From VRUE01 sp963822295 (GTDB lineage: Bacteria > Actinomycetota > Thermoleophilia > Solirubrobacterales > 70-9): a DNA stretch of 64,000 nt. Both the position numbers and the translations under genes were made by a program. Below the pieces are notes generated by a model. That model made no database searches. It was not told where the DNA came from and worked only from the letters and a program-made list of their open reading frames with translations. The stretch is taken from the NCBI GenBank assembly GCA_963822295.1, contig CAWGHD010000002.1, forward strand, positions 2,170,001 through 2,234,000, given 5' to 3'. Below, one piece after another: positions 1 to 10,135 of the stretch (position 1 is its first letter; every line of letters begins with the position of its first letter).

Positions 1-71
1 CGGCGCGCACCGACCTTCGCGGCCTCGTCGAGCGCGGTCTGCTTGTCCAACGCCGGGTTGGACGCAGGCAC
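1..71 (-). CDS. Possible 5' end of an unidentified gene
   Basis: Reading leftward from a GTG at 71 there is an open frame to the window edge that begins VPASNPALDKQTALDEAAK and has coding-like composition. A GGGAG stretch lies about 12 bases upstream of the GTG. It would be transcribed divergently from purM. Only 23 codons are visible and I do not recognise a family, so this is a weak call. An overlapping ATG at 73 opens a different frame whose product looks less like protein. Confidence 0.25.
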   Translation of the reverse strand, partial: MPASNPALDKQTALDEAAKVGAR

Positions 72-121
72 ATATTTGAGCCGGCTCCCAACGTCGAAAG
101 CAGACTGAAAGAATCGACGGC

Positions 122-1135
<1,014 letters not shown>

Positions 1136-1209
1136 GCGGGAGACCCCGGCCGGGCGCCGAACCCCTCCCACGGACCCCCGCGACCGCAATACCCTCAAAA
1201 CAGCGCTGA

Positions 1210-2724
1210 ATGGAAGCTCGACCCTCAAGCTCGATGATCGGAACCGTGCTCTCGGGCCGCTACCGGCTGGAGGCGAAGCTCGGCAGCGGCGGCATGTCCA
1301 CCGTCTACCTTGCCAAGGACGAGACCCTCGACCGGCCCGTCGCGGTGAAGGTCATGCACCGCGAGATGTCCGAGCAGGCCGACCAGCTCGAGCGCTTCCG
1401 GCAGGAGGCGCGGGCGGTGGCGAAGATCTCGCACCCCAACGTGGTCTCGGTGATCGACGCCGGCGAGGACCACAACCATCCCTACATCGTCTTCGAGTAC
1501 GTCGAGGGCGAGACCCTGAAGCAGCGGATCTCGCGGATCGGCGCGCTCGACATCCAGGAGGCGATCGCCTACTCGATCGAGATCGCCCGCGGCCTCGGCA
1601 TCGCCCACGGCCGCAACCTGGTCCACCGCGACATCAAGCCCCAGAACGTGCTGATCGACGACGAGGGCCGCGCCAAACTGACCGACTTCGGGATCTCGCG
1701 CCAGCTCGAACAGGCGGGTATGACGGCGACCGGCCGCGTCCTCGGGACCACCGACTACGTCGCCCCCGAGCAGGCGATGGGGCACGCCGCCGACCCGCGC
1801 TCCGACATCTACTCGCTCGGCGTCGTCCTCTACGAGATGCTGGTCGGCCAGGTCCCCTTCCACGCCGACAGCCAGGTCGGCGTCGCGATGAAACACGTCA
1901 ACGAGGACCTGCCGGACGTGCAGCGCCGCCGGCCTGAGGTCTCGGCCGCCGTCGCCCTCGTCGTCGAGCGGTCGACCGCCAAGGACCCGGACGAGCGCTA
2001 CAAGGACGTCGGCGAGATGATCGACGACCTCTCCACCGCGCTCGAGGTCGAGGCGGCGCGAGCGGGCTCGACCACCGGCGAGGCGACCAGCGTCCTCGAC
2101 GCCGTGCCGCCGCCGAAACGCAAGCTCTCCGGCGGCGGGCGCTGGTCGTGGGCGGCGATCGCGCTGCTCGTGCTTGTCGGGGGCGGGGCCCTGCTCGCGA
2201 CCAAGCTGATCTCCGACGGGCTCTTCGGCGGCGGCGGCGCCAACGAGGGCAAAGGCGGCAGCGTGCAGATCTCCTCGGCCACCGACTACGACCCCCAGGG
2301 CGACGGCGAGGAGATCGGCAGCAAGGTCGGTCTCGCGGTCGACGGCAACCCGAGCGGGACCTCCTGGGAAACCGAGCACTACGACGACCCCGAATTCGCC
2401 GGGACCAAGACCGGGCCGAACGAAGGGGTCGGCGTCTACGTGACGACGTCCTCTTCCGTGAAACCGCAGTCGATGATCGTCAAGACCGGCACCCCCGGCT
2501 GGGACGCGGAGGTGTTCGCGAGCGATGACGGGCCGCCCGAAGAGCTGTCGGAATGGGGCGATCCAGTCGGCGAGGCCACGGAAGCCTCCTCGACCGAGGA
2601 GATCGCCCTGACCGTGCCGAGCCCGTCGCGCTACTTCCTCCTCTGGTTCACCAAGTCCTCGGAATCGCGCGACCAGGAAGGCCGCTACCAGGTGCTGGTC
2701 GACGACATCAAGCTGCTCGACTGA
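1210..2724 (+). CDS. Membrane Ser/Thr protein kinase with discoidin-like extracellular domain
   Basis: Hanks-type kinase of 504 residues. The glycine loop GSGGMSTVY is near 26-34, the ATP lysine is K47, the catalytic HRDIKPQN starts near 139, DFG is near 159 and APE near 185. A single transmembrane helix lies at about 313-334 after a basic, Pro-rich linker. The outer part (about 351-504) begins VQISSATDYDPQGDGEE and contains AVDGNPSGTSW, the signature seen in F5/8 type C (discoidin-like) folds, for example at the C-terminus of actinobacterial MviN proteins. Such a domain could bind a glycan or other wall ligand, but the ligand is unknown. It has no PASTA repeats, unlike the PknB at 3796. An in-frame alternative start exists at Met9. 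Confidence 0.85.
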   Translation: MEARPSSSMIGTVLSGRYRLEAKLGSGGMSTVYLAKDETLDRPVAVKVMHREMSEQADQLERFRQEARAVAKISHPNVVSVIDAGEDHNHPYIVFEYVEGETLKQRISRIGALDIQEAIAYSIEIARGLGIAHGRNLVHRDIKPQNVLIDDEGRAKLTDFGISRQLEQAGMTATGRVLGTTDYVAPEQAMGHAADPRSDIYSLGVVLYEMLVGQVPFHADSQVGVAMKHVNEDLPDVQRRRPEVSAAVALVVERSTAKDPDERYKDVGEMIDDLSTALEVEAARAGSTTGEATSVLDAVPPPKRKLSGGGRWSWAAIALLVLVGGGALLATKLISDGLFGGGGANEGKGGSVQISSATDYDPQGDGEEIGSKVGLAVDGNPSGTSWETEHYDDPEFAGTKTGPNEGVGVYVTTSSSVKPQSMIVKTGTPGWDAEVFASDDGPPEELSEWGDPVGEATEASSTEEIALTVPSPSRYFLLWFTKSSESRDQEGRYQVLVDDIKLLD

Positions 2725-2753
2725 GCGGCTCCGCTGTCGTACCCTGGGGGTCG

Positions 2754-2900
2754 ATGAAGCCGGTCCGGGGAGGGATGCTCGCGGTCCTGGCGCTGCTCCT
2801 CTGCGCGCCTGCGGCCCATGCCGCTCAGAACTCGTGCGAGCGCGAGCGCTCGTGGCGCTCGACGGCGAGGCCGACGAGACGGTCGCAGAGCTCGGGGTAG
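2754..2900 (+). pseudogene. Orphan signal-peptide ORF overlapping the end of ddl
   Basis: An ATG at 2754, preceded by GGGGG, encodes MKPVRGGMLAVLALLLCAP followed by AAHAAQ, a textbook Sec signal peptide with an AHA-A cleavage site. From about 2825 the frame runs antisense into the 3' end of ddl and gives low-complexity Arg/Ser sequence to a stop at 2900. The signal-like part ends almost exactly where ddl begins. This suggests the 5' remnant of a secreted-protein gene whose body was lost by deletion or rearrangement. A functional 48-residue peptide or chance cannot be excluded. Confidence 0.35.
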
Positions 2901-3799
2901 GTGAGGCCCGCCGCGGCCCAGAGCTTGGCGTAGACGCTGGTCTCGGTGAAGCCGGGCATCGTGTTGATCTCGTTGACGAGGATCCGCCCGTCGGGCTCGA
3001 CGAAGAAGTCGCAGCGGGCGAGGCCGGCGCAGGCGCCGATCCGGAAGGCCTCGATCGCAAGCGCCCGCAGGGCCTCCGACTGCTGCTCGGGGATCGGGGC
3101 GGGGACGACCAGCTCCATCCCGCCCTCGCGGTACTTGGTCTCGTAGTCGTACCAGTCGCCATGGGCGACGATCTCCCCCGGCGGCGAGGCCTCGACCTCC
3201 TCGTTGCCGAGCAGCGAGCACTCGACCTCGCGCCCCTCGGCGGAGGCCTCGACGATCACCCTCGGGTCGTGGCGCAGGGCGAGCTCGACCGCCTCGTCGA
3301 GCTCGGCGCCCACGCCGGTCTCGACCCTGCTGATCCCGACGCTGGAGCCCAGCCGCGACGGCTTCACCCAGAGCGTCGGGCCCATCTCCGCGCAGCGCTC
3401 GCGCCAGCCGTCCTCGCCGACGGCGACGAACTCGACCTGGGGAACGCCGGCCTCGGCGAAGATCCGCTTCAGAGTCAGCTTGTCCATGCAGATCGCCGAG
3501 GAGAGGACGTCGGAGCCGACGTAGGGGATATCGAGCCACTCGAGCAGGCCCTGGGCGCTGCCGTCCTCGCCGAAGGGGCCGTGCAGGGCGGGGAAGGCGA
3601 CCTCGGCGCCGAGCAGGCCGTCGCCCGGGGTGAGGGTGAGCGCGTCCTCGCCGGCGCTCCAGTGGCCCTCGCGGGAGACGGTGACCGGAATCGCCTCATG
3701 CCCGGCCTCGTCCAGCCCCGCCGCGACCGCCTCTCCGGAGCGCAGTGAGACCTCGTGCTCCGATGAGCGGCCGCCGGCGATGACGGCGACCCGGCTCAT
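2825..3799 (-). CDS. ddl: D-alanine--D-alanine ligase
   Basis: ATP-grasp ligase that joins two D-alanines for the peptidoglycan stem peptide. The 324-residue product shows the N-terminal GGRSSEHEVSLRSG motif, the PALHGPFGEDG segment, the ATP-grasp core VKPSRLGSSVGI and the C-terminal metal/substrate motif LVNEINTMPGFTETSVY. Its ATG (3799) overlaps the pknB stop by ATGA, so it is translationally coupled to the kinase and is the last gene of the wall operon that starts at 11893. It is canonical and intact, in contrast to the second ligase at 28902. Confidence in function is high. Confidence 0.95.
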   Translation of the reverse strand: MSRVAVIAGGRSSEHEVSLRSGEAVAAGLDEAGHEAIPVTVSREGHWSAGEDALTLTPGDGLLGAEVAFPALHGPFGEDGSAQGLLEWLDIPYVGSDVLSSAICMDKLTLKRIFAEAGVPQVEFVAVGEDGWRERCAEMGPTLWVKPSRLGSSVGISRVETGVGAELDEAVELALRHDPRVIVEASAEGREVECSLLGNEEVEASPPGEIVAHGDWYDYETKYREGGMELVVPAPIPEQQSEALRALAIEAFRIGACAGLARCDFFVEPDGRILVNEINTMPGFTETSVYAKLWAAAGLTYPELCDRLVGLAVERHERSRSHEF

Positions 3800-5673
3800 T
3801 CTTCTTCCACTTCTTCCGGCGCGGGGGCGGGCGGCGCCTTGCCGACGACGATCGTCACCGAGGAGCCCGGTTCGACTTCGGAGCCCGGCGGCGGGAACTG
3901 GTCGGTCACCTTGCCGACTTTGGAGGGCACGTCGGTGATCTGTTCGCTGACCGTTGGGTCGAGGCCGGCTTCGCGCAGGGCCGAGACGGCGTCGGGGCGG
4001 AGCTTGCCGATCACGGTCGGGACCGAGGTCGTTTCTTCTCCTTCGGAGACGACGATCGCGACCGTCGACCCCGGGTCCACCAAGCTGCCGGCGCTCGGCG
4101 TCTGCCGGGTCACCTGCCCTTCCGGCTCGGCGCTCGGCGTTTCCGTGACGCTGGGGACGAGGCCGGCGCTGCGGATCTGCTGTTCGGCGACGGTGCGCTG
4201 GGTGCCGACCAGGACCGGGACCTTGGCCAGCTTCGGGCCCGCGGAGACGGTGAGGACGACGGTCGAGCCGCGGGTCGCGTCCGTGCCGCCGGAGGGCGCG
4301 GAGTGGATCACCAGGTCCTCGGCGACGCCGTCCGAGTTGACGCGGCTGATCTGGGGCTCGAACCCGGCCTCCTCGACCGCCTTCGCCGCCTTTTGGAAGT
4401 GCAGCCCCGCGGTCGACGGGACGCGGTCGCTGCCGGGGCCGGTGCTGACCGTGAGGATCACCTCCGGCTTCGAGCAGGAGAAGGTGAGGAAGGCGCAGTC
4501 GAGTGAGACGTCGCCCGGGATCGGATCCTGCTCGAGCACCGTTTCCTCCGGCGCTTCGCTCTCCACCTCTTTGGTCTCGCCGATCCTGAAGCCTTCCCGT
4601 TCCAGTCGCTCTTCCGCCCGTTCGGACTTGAGGCCGGTCACCTTGGGGATGTCGGCGTTGGTGTCCCGGGTCAGCGCCAGGGCGATCAGAACGCCGGCCA
4701 GGATCGCCACCGCCAGGGCGATCGCGATCAGCCTCCGCCGGCGGCGTTCCTCCTCTTCGATCAGGTCCATTTCGGCGGCCTCGGCCTCGCTCGGCCCGAG
4801 CACCGAGGGCGGCAGCGGGGCGAAGGCCGCGGTGCCGCCGCCGACCTCGTCGCCCGTCTTCAGCGCCTGGTCGAGGGCGGCGATGAAGGCGTCGGCGGTC
4901 TGGAAGCGGTCGCCGGGGCTCTTCTCGAGCGCCCGCATCACGACCGAGTCGAGCGCCGGAGAGACCTGCGCGTTGATCGAGCTCGGCCGCTGCGGAGCCT
5001 GCGAGACCTGCTTCATCGCGACCGCGACGGCGCTTTCGCCTTCGAACGGGACCCGCCCGGCGAGCGCCTCGTAGAGCATCACGCCGATCGAGTAGAGGTC
5101 GGAGACCGGGGTCACGTCTTCCCCCTGCGCCTGCTCCGGCGAGAGGTAGTGCGGGGTCCCCATCACCGAGCCGGTCTGGGTGATCTCCGAAACCCCGGCG
5201 CGGGCGATGCCGAAGTCGGTGACGACCGCCTTGCCCTCGTCGTCGACGATCACGTTGTGCGGCTTGAGGTCGCGGTGGACGACGCCCTTGCGGTGGGCGA
5301 AGCGCGCGCCTTCGAGCACCTGGCGGATCAGGTACACGGACTGCTCGGGGGTGAGGCCGACGTCGATCAGCTGCTTCAGCGAGCGCCCTTCGAGGTACTG
5401 CATCGCGATGTAGTAGGTGCCCTCGATTTCGCCGCGGTCGAAGACGGCGACGACGTTCGGGTGGTGGAGGCCCGCGGCCGACTCGGCCTCGCGGCGGAAG
5501 CGCTCGACGAATTCGCGGTCCTGGGCGAAGCGGGCATGCAGGACCTTGAGCGCGACCTGGCGCTGGAGGTGGCTGTCCTCGGCGAGCCAGACGTCGGCCA
5601 TCCCGCCCGACCCGATTTTCCTCAGCACCCGATAGCGCTCGTCGACGACGCTTCCCTCGCTCACCTCAGGCAC
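3796..5673 (-). CDS. pknB: Ser/Thr protein kinase with four PASTA domains
   Basis: Receptor-type kinase of 625 residues. Visible are GSGGMADVW at 21-29, catalytic K43, HRDLKPHN at 133-140 and DFG at 153-155. An Arg-rich stop-transfer segment precedes one transmembrane helix (about 315-335). The outside part (about 342-612) holds four PASTA repeats, which in PknB/Stk1 proteins bind muropeptides or lipid II. The first repeat is expanded and contains two cysteines six residues apart (CAFLTFSC), possibly a disulfide. The tail is acidic and Pro-rich. It sits between pbpA and ddl with the phosphatase pstP upstream, the classic actinobacterial arrangement for control of wall growth. Confidence 0.95.
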   Translation of the reverse strand: MPEVSEGSVVDERYRVLRKIGSGGMADVWLAEDSHLQRQVALKVLHARFAQDREFVERFRREAESAAGLHHPNVVAVFDRGEIEGTYYIAMQYLEGRSLKQLIDVGLTPEQSVYLIRQVLEGARFAHRKGVVHRDLKPHNVIVDDEGKAVVTDFGIARAGVSEITQTGSVMGTPHYLSPEQAQGEDVTPVSDLYSIGVMLYEALAGRVPFEGESAVAVAMKQVSQAPQRPSSINAQVSPALDSVVMRALEKSPGDRFQTADAFIAALDQALKTGDEVGGGTAAFAPLPPSVLGPSEAEAAEMDLIEEEERRRRRLIAIALAVAILAGVLIALALTRDTNADIPKVTGLKSERAEERLEREGFRIGETKEVESEAPEETVLEQDPIPGDVSLDCAFLTFSCSKPEVILTVSTGPGSDRVPSTAGLHFQKAAKAVEEAGFEPQISRVNSDGVAEDLVIHSAPSGGTDATRGSTVVLTVSAGPKLAKVPVLVGTQRTVAEQQIRSAGLVPSVTETPSAEPEGQVTRQTPSAGSLVDPGSTVAIVVSEGEETTSVPTVIGKLRPDAVSALREAGLDPTVSEQITDVPSKVGKVTDQFPPPGSEVEPGSSVTIVVGKAPPAPAPEEVEEE

Positions 5674-5699
5674 TCTCGTCTCCTTGTCTCATCTGGGTC

Positions 5700-7160
5700 T
5701 CATTCGCCGTCGAGAATCGATTCCGCCACTTCGGCGAAGATCGGCGCCGCGATGTCGCCGCCGAATTCCGGCGTGCACTCGATCGAGACCGCGATCGCGA
5801 CCTGCGGGTCGTCCGCCGGGGCGAAGCCTATGAACCAGGCCTGGTTTTCGTCCTCCCCGCCCCCGCAGGTCTCGTTGCCGGGGGTTTCCGCGGTGCCCGT
5901 CTTGCCGGCGACCGGGATGCCGGAGATCGCCGCGTTCGTCCCCGTGCCGCGTTCGACCACTCCTTCCATCGCCGTCGTCAGCTGCTCGGCGGTCTCCTCG
6001 CTGATCGGCTGGCCGTACTCGTCGGGCTCGAGACTGTCCACGGTGCGGCCGTCCGGGTCGACCACCCGGCTCCAGATCTGCGGCTTCATCAGGGTGCCGC
6101 CGTTGGCGACGGCCGCCGCGACCTCGGCCATCTGCAGCGGCGTCACCAGCAGCCGCTCCTGGCCGATCGCGACGCGGGCGATGTCGATCGGGTCGCCGGC
6201 CCCGAGGATGCGGTTCGCTTCGATGTCGTAGAGGCCGCTCGACGACATCTGTTCGGAGGGGAGGTCGATCGGCGGCTTGGCGCTGAAGCCGAACTGTTCC
6301 ATGTACTCGAAGAGGCTGTCCTGGCCGACCTGTTCGCCGACCTGGGCGAACCAGGTGTTGACCGAGCTGGTCAGCGCGTCGTCGAGGGTCAGGCCCGAGT
6401 ACGACGTCCCGAAGTCGTTTTCCAGCGGCTGGCCCTGGATATCGAGCGAGCCGGGGGCGTCCAGCGGCGTCTCCGGGGTGATCGCGCCGCTGTCGAGCGC
6501 CGCCGCCGCGGTCACGACCTTGAAGGTGGACCCCGGCGGGTAGATGCCCTGGGTGGCGCGGTTGACCAGCGGCCGCAGGGGATCCTGGTTCAGGTCTTCG
6601 AGGCGCTCGGGGACCAGGTTCGGGTCGTAGGGATAGCTGGACGCCATCACCCTGACCCGGCCGCTGCTCGGCTCGATCGCGACGACGGCGCCGGCGCCCT
6701 GCGCCTCCAGCGCTGCGAGCGCGACCCGCTGGGCGCCGGAGTCGATGTTGGTGACGATGTCGTTGCCCTCCTGCTCGACCCCGCGCAGCTCGTCGAGGAT
6801 CGAGGTGAACTCGCCTTCCTCGCCGACCAGTTCGTCGTTGTGGAACTCCTCGAACTGGGTGTCGCCCTCCCTGACGAAGCTGTAGCCGATCGGGTGCCCG
6901 TAGAGCTGCCCTTCGGGATAGCGCCGCACGTAGCGCAGCGCCGCCCCCTGGCCCTTGGACACGGAGCGGGCGATCACGACCCCGTCCGCGGTCAGGATCC
7001 GACCGCGCTCGATCCGCTGCTGCTCGAGCAGCGGGCGCTTGTTGGCCTCCTTGCCCTTCAGGTTCTCGGCCTCGAAGACCGCCCAGTAGGACGTGAAGCC
7101 GACCAGGACCCCGAAGAGGACGACGATGAAGGCGAAGAGCTTGACGATCTGGCGGTTCAC
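5700..7160 (-). CDS. pbpA: Penicillin-binding protein (class B transpeptidase)
   Basis: Periplasm-facing transpeptidase that cross-links peptidoglycan; 486 residues. An N-terminal membrane anchor lies at about 7-28. The three penicillin-binding motifs are present: STFK with the nucleophile S211, SVN at 266-268 and KTG at 420-422. The dimerisation region starts around RGRILTADG. The gene ends 26 bases before pknB, and its ATG overlaps the stop of the SEDS gene upstream (ATGA), consistent with a SEDS glycosyltransferase/class B PBP pair made together. Short class B PBPs in this position are called PbpA in mycobacteria. No PASTA domain is present on this protein. Confidence 0.93.
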   Translation of the reverse strand: MNRQIVKLFAFIVVLFGVLVGFTSYWAVFEAENLKGKEANKRPLLEQQRIERGRILTADGVVIARSVSKGQGAALRYVRRYPEGQLYGHPIGYSFVREGDTQFEEFHNDELVGEEGEFTSILDELRGVEQEGNDIVTNIDSGAQRVALAALEAQGAGAVVAIEPSSGRVRVMASSYPYDPNLVPERLEDLNQDPLRPLVNRATQGIYPPGSTFKVVTAAAALDSGAITPETPLDAPGSLDIQGQPLENDFGTSYSGLTLDDALTSSVNTWFAQVGEQVGQDSLFEYMEQFGFSAKPPIDLPSEQMSSSGLYDIEANRILGAGDPIDIARVAIGQERLLVTPLQMAEVAAAVANGGTLMKPQIWSRVVDPDGRTVDSLEPDEYGQPISEETAEQLTTAMEGVVERGTGTNAAISGIPVAGKTGTAETPGNETCGGGEDENQAWFIGFAPADDPQVAIAVSIECTPEFGGDIAAPIFAEVAESILDGE

Positions 7161-8473
7161 CAGAGCTCCCTGCCCTCGCCCTCGGCCTCACGCCGGGCGC
7201 GGTCGGAGATCAGCAGCAGCAGCGCCAGCAGCACGAAGTTGGCGACGATCGAGCTGCCCCCGTAGCTGACGAAGGGCAGGGTGACGCCGGTCAGCGGGAT
7301 CACCCGGGTCACCCCGCCGATGATCACGAAGGCCTGGATCGCGAAGACCGCGGTCAGCCCGGTCGCCAGCAGCTTCGAGAAGCCGTCGTCGGCGAGCAAG
7401 GCGATCTTGAAGCCGCGGGCGGTGATCAGCAGGTAGGTCAGGACCAGCCCACAGGCGCCGAAGAGGCCGAGCTCGTTGACGATCAGGGCGTAGATCGTGT
7501 CCGTCTGCGCCGCCGGCAGCAGGGCGTCGTTCGTCCCCGGGATTTTGATCAGCCCCTGGGCGAAGCCCTGCCCGAATAACCCGCCGTCGGCCTGGGCGAA
7601 GATCGACTGCAGGATCTGGTACCCGGTCCCGGTCGGGTCCTGGTAGGGGTCGAGCCAGATGTCGACCCGGTCGCCGACGTGGGGCACGGTCGAGGCGAAG
7701 AACCAGGCGCCGACCACGAACATCGCCATCCCGATCACGACGAACGAGAAGCGCCCGGTGGCGACGTAGAGCAGGGCGAGGAAGGCGGCGAAGAACATCA
7801 GCGAGCTGCCGAGGTCGCGGATGAAGACGAGCATGAACATCGAGGCGCCCCAGACCACGAGCAGCGGCCCCAGGTGCTTGAGCGGCGGCAGGGTGACGCC
7901 GAGGATGCGGCGGGCGCCGACGATCAGGACCTCGCGGTGCTCGCGCAGGTAGCTGGCGAGGAAGACGACGATGCAGATCTTCGAGAACTCGGCGGGCTGG
8001 AAGGCGAGCGGCCCGATCTTGACCCCGAGGAAGGCGCCGTTGACCTGCTGGCCGATCCCCGGCAGGCGCGGCGCCAGGAGCAGGAGCAGGCCGACCCCGG
8101 CGATCGTGTAGCGGTAGCGCTCGAGCACGTCGTAGTCGCGCAGGAACTGGATCGTGAGGGCGAAGAGGATCAGCCCGAAGACGAACCAGTTGGCCTGGTC
8201 GCGGGCCAGGTCCGCGTCGATCCGGTAGATCATCACCAGCCCGAAGGCGGTCAGCAGCGCGACCAGCGGGAAGAGGTAGGGGTCGGCGTTCGGCAGCCGG
8301 ATCCGCAGGTAGATGTGGGTCGCCAGGCAGAGGGCCAGGAAGTAGGCCCCGTAGATCAGGCTGAGATTGCCGAGCCGGGCGTCCTCCTGGGCGAAGACCG
8401 CGGTGAAACCAGCGGTGAGGAGGAGGGCCACGGGAACCAGAGCGCCGAGCTCGCGGTTCCTCGCGGAGGTCAC
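7157..8473 (-). CDS. SEDS-family peptidoglycan glycosyltransferase (FtsW/RodA type)
   Basis: Polytopic membrane protein of 438 residues with about ten hydrophobic helices. SEDS proteins polymerise lipid II into glycan strands together with a class B PBP. Family features include the FQPAEFSKI stretch, the IRDLGSSLMFF segment and the C-terminal TLPFVSYGGSSIVANF motif. The start is GTG at 8473, overlapping the TGA of pstP (GTGA), and the end overlaps pbpA. Position next to pbpA and pstP matches the gene called rodA in mycobacteria and Streptomyces. From sequence alone I cannot decide between elongation (RodA) and division (FtsW) roles. Confidence 0.92.
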   Translation of the reverse strand: MTSARNRELGALVPVALLLTAGFTAVFAQEDARLGNLSLIYGAYFLALCLATHIYLRIRLPNADPYLFPLVALLTAFGLVMIYRIDADLARDQANWFVFGLILFALTIQFLRDYDVLERYRYTIAGVGLLLLLAPRLPGIGQQVNGAFLGVKIGPLAFQPAEFSKICIVVFLASYLREHREVLIVGARRILGVTLPPLKHLGPLLVVWGASMFMLVFIRDLGSSLMFFAAFLALLYVATGRFSFVVIGMAMFVVGAWFFASTVPHVGDRVDIWLDPYQDPTGTGYQILQSIFAQADGGLFGQGFAQGLIKIPGTNDALLPAAQTDTIYALIVNELGLFGACGLVLTYLLITARGFKIALLADDGFSKLLATGLTAVFAIQAFVIIGGVTRVIPLTGVTLPFVSYGGSSIVANFVLLALLLLISDRARREAEGEGRELW

Positions 8474-9655
8474 TTAGCGATCCCCTGGCTCTCTTCGATT
8501 TCTTCGACCAGGGAGACGGCGTCCTCGCGGGAGCGCAGGTCGTGCCCGGTGACCGCGTCGCGGCGGCGCGCGGGCAGCGACTCCGTCTGGATCGGGCTCG
8601 TGTAGCGCTCCTCGTAGAGGGAGATGCCGAACGGGAGCTCGTAGGGGACGCCGCGGTAGAGGGCGACCCGCCCGCCCTCGTCGGCGCCGAGGAACCAGAC
8701 CTGGCGGTTCCCGTACCAGGCGCCGTAGGCGACGGCGGCGATCGCGGCAACGACGGCGAGGGTCTTGGCCGCGGTCCGGAAGCGGCGGCGGCGCGGCTCC
8801 TCGGGGCCGCGGTCGCGGCGCTTCTTGGCGGCGGCCGCGGCGGCGCGGCGGCGGACCTCGGTCGTCGTCAGCCCCGCTTCCTCGGCGGTCGCGCCGATCA
8901 GGGTCGCGTCCTCGCGGGTGGTCCCGGCCGGGGCGGCGGCGTCTTCGAGGCGGAAGCCGAGCGCGGTGATGTTGTCGCGCCCGCCGGCCCGATTCGCCTC
9001 GTCGACGAGGGCGCGGACCGCGGCATCCATCGAGGTCGCCCCGCCGAGCACCCGGGCGATCTGCTCCTCGCCCAGCATCGTCGTCAGGCCGTCCGAGCAG
9101 AGCAGGAAGACGTCGCCCGGGCCGGCGGGCACCGTCTGCACGTCGACCTCGACCTCGGGCTCGGGGCCGAGCGCCCTGGTGATGATCGAGCGCTGCGGGT
9201 GGTCCTCGGCCTGGGCCTCGGTGAGCTGGCCCTTGCGCCGCATTTCCTCGACCAGCGAGTGGTCGCGGGTGAGCCGTTCGAGCTTGCCGCCGCGCAGGCG
9301 ATAGGCGCGGCTGTCGCCGACGTGGCCGATCGCGACCTCTTCGCTCTCGGCGCTGACGATCGCGGCGGTGATCGTCGTCCCCATCCCGGCCCGCGAGGGG
9401 TCCTCGCGGGCGAGCTCGTGGATCGCGGCGGTTGGCGGCCTCGATCGTCTCGCGCAGGAAGCGCTCCGGCGAGCCGGACGGCAGGTCGCGGTCGAAGGCG
9501 TCCGCCGCGGCCTTCGAGGCGACCTCGCCGGCCTGGGCGCCGCCCATGCCGTCGGCGACGACGAAGATCGGCGAGCGGATGAAGAACGAGTCCTCGTTGG
9601 CGCTGCGCTGGCGCCCGGTGTCGGTGCGGAAGGCCTGGTCGTCGACCCGCAGCAT
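8470..9655 (-). CDS. pstP: PP2C-family Ser/Thr protein phosphatase (one frameshift)
   Basis: Membrane phosphatase that reverses kinase signalling in the same operon. The N-terminal part shows DTGRQRSANEDSF and VVADGMGGAQAGEVASK, the first metal-binding motifs of PP2C. After the frameshift the chain continues GHVGDSRAYRLR, TRDHSLVEE, LLCSDGLTTM and GRDNITAL. A basic linker and one transmembrane helix (near AVVAAIAAVAYGAWYG) precede a short outer tail. The frame breaks at about 9428. Removing one base from the CGCC context there joins the halves smoothly (EAANR-AIHELARED) and gives 395 codons. I regard it as a functional gene with a probable sequencing error. It overlaps fhaB by one base and the SEDS gene by four. 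Confidence 0.88.
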
Positions 9656-10125
9656 CAGGTGCCCTCGAACCTGAACTCGGTGTCGCCGATGCGGACGACG
9701 TCGCCGTCGAGCAGCTCCGCCTCGCCCTTCAGGGTCGCCTCGTTGAGCAGGGTGCCGTTGGTTGAGTTCATGTCCTCGACGAAGGTGCGGCCGTCGCGGT
9801 TGAAGACCCTCGCATGGACGCCGGAGGCGTAGCGGTCGTCGATCTGCACGTCGGCGTCGCGGGAGCGGCCGATCGAGAGGCCGCCGATCAGGTCGAAGCG
9901 CTCCCCCTGTTCGAGCCCGCCGCCGCGCTCGGCCACCAGCCAGGTGTCCGTTCCGCGGGAGGCGGCGCCGAAGGCCGGGGCCTGGTGGAAGCCGGTCGCG
10001 TCGGGGGCCGGGGCCACGGTGCGGCGCAGGTCTTTGAGCGCCGAGCGCGCGATCACCAGGATGAAGAGGTAGAGCACGGCGAGGAAGCCGAACTTGAGGG
10101 CGACTGAGATCGGGTCGTAGTCCAC
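9655..10125 (-). CDS. fhaB: Membrane-anchored FHA-domain protein (FhaB/FipA type)
   Basis: Protein of 156 residues with one N-terminal transmembrane helix (about 11-27, GFLAVLYLFILVIARSA) and a C-terminal forkhead-associated domain that reads phosphothreonine. FHA hallmarks are GGLSIGRSRDADVQI, the Ser/His pair in SGVHARV and DMNSTNGTLLN. In mycobacteria the FhaB/FipA orthologue is phosphorylated by PknA/PknB and acts in division and wall synthesis. It lies between fhaA and pstP, ten bases after fhaA, so co-expression is likely. Confidence 0.92.
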   Translation of the reverse strand: MDYDPISVALKFGFLAVLYLFILVIARSALKDLRRTVAPAPDATGFHQAPAFGAASRGTDTWLVAERGGGLEQGERFDLIGGLSIGRSRDADVQIDDRYASGVHARVFNRDGRTFVEDMNSTNGTLLNEATLKGEAELLDGDVVRIGDTEFRFEGT

Positions 10126-10135
10126 GGCCCGCCCG

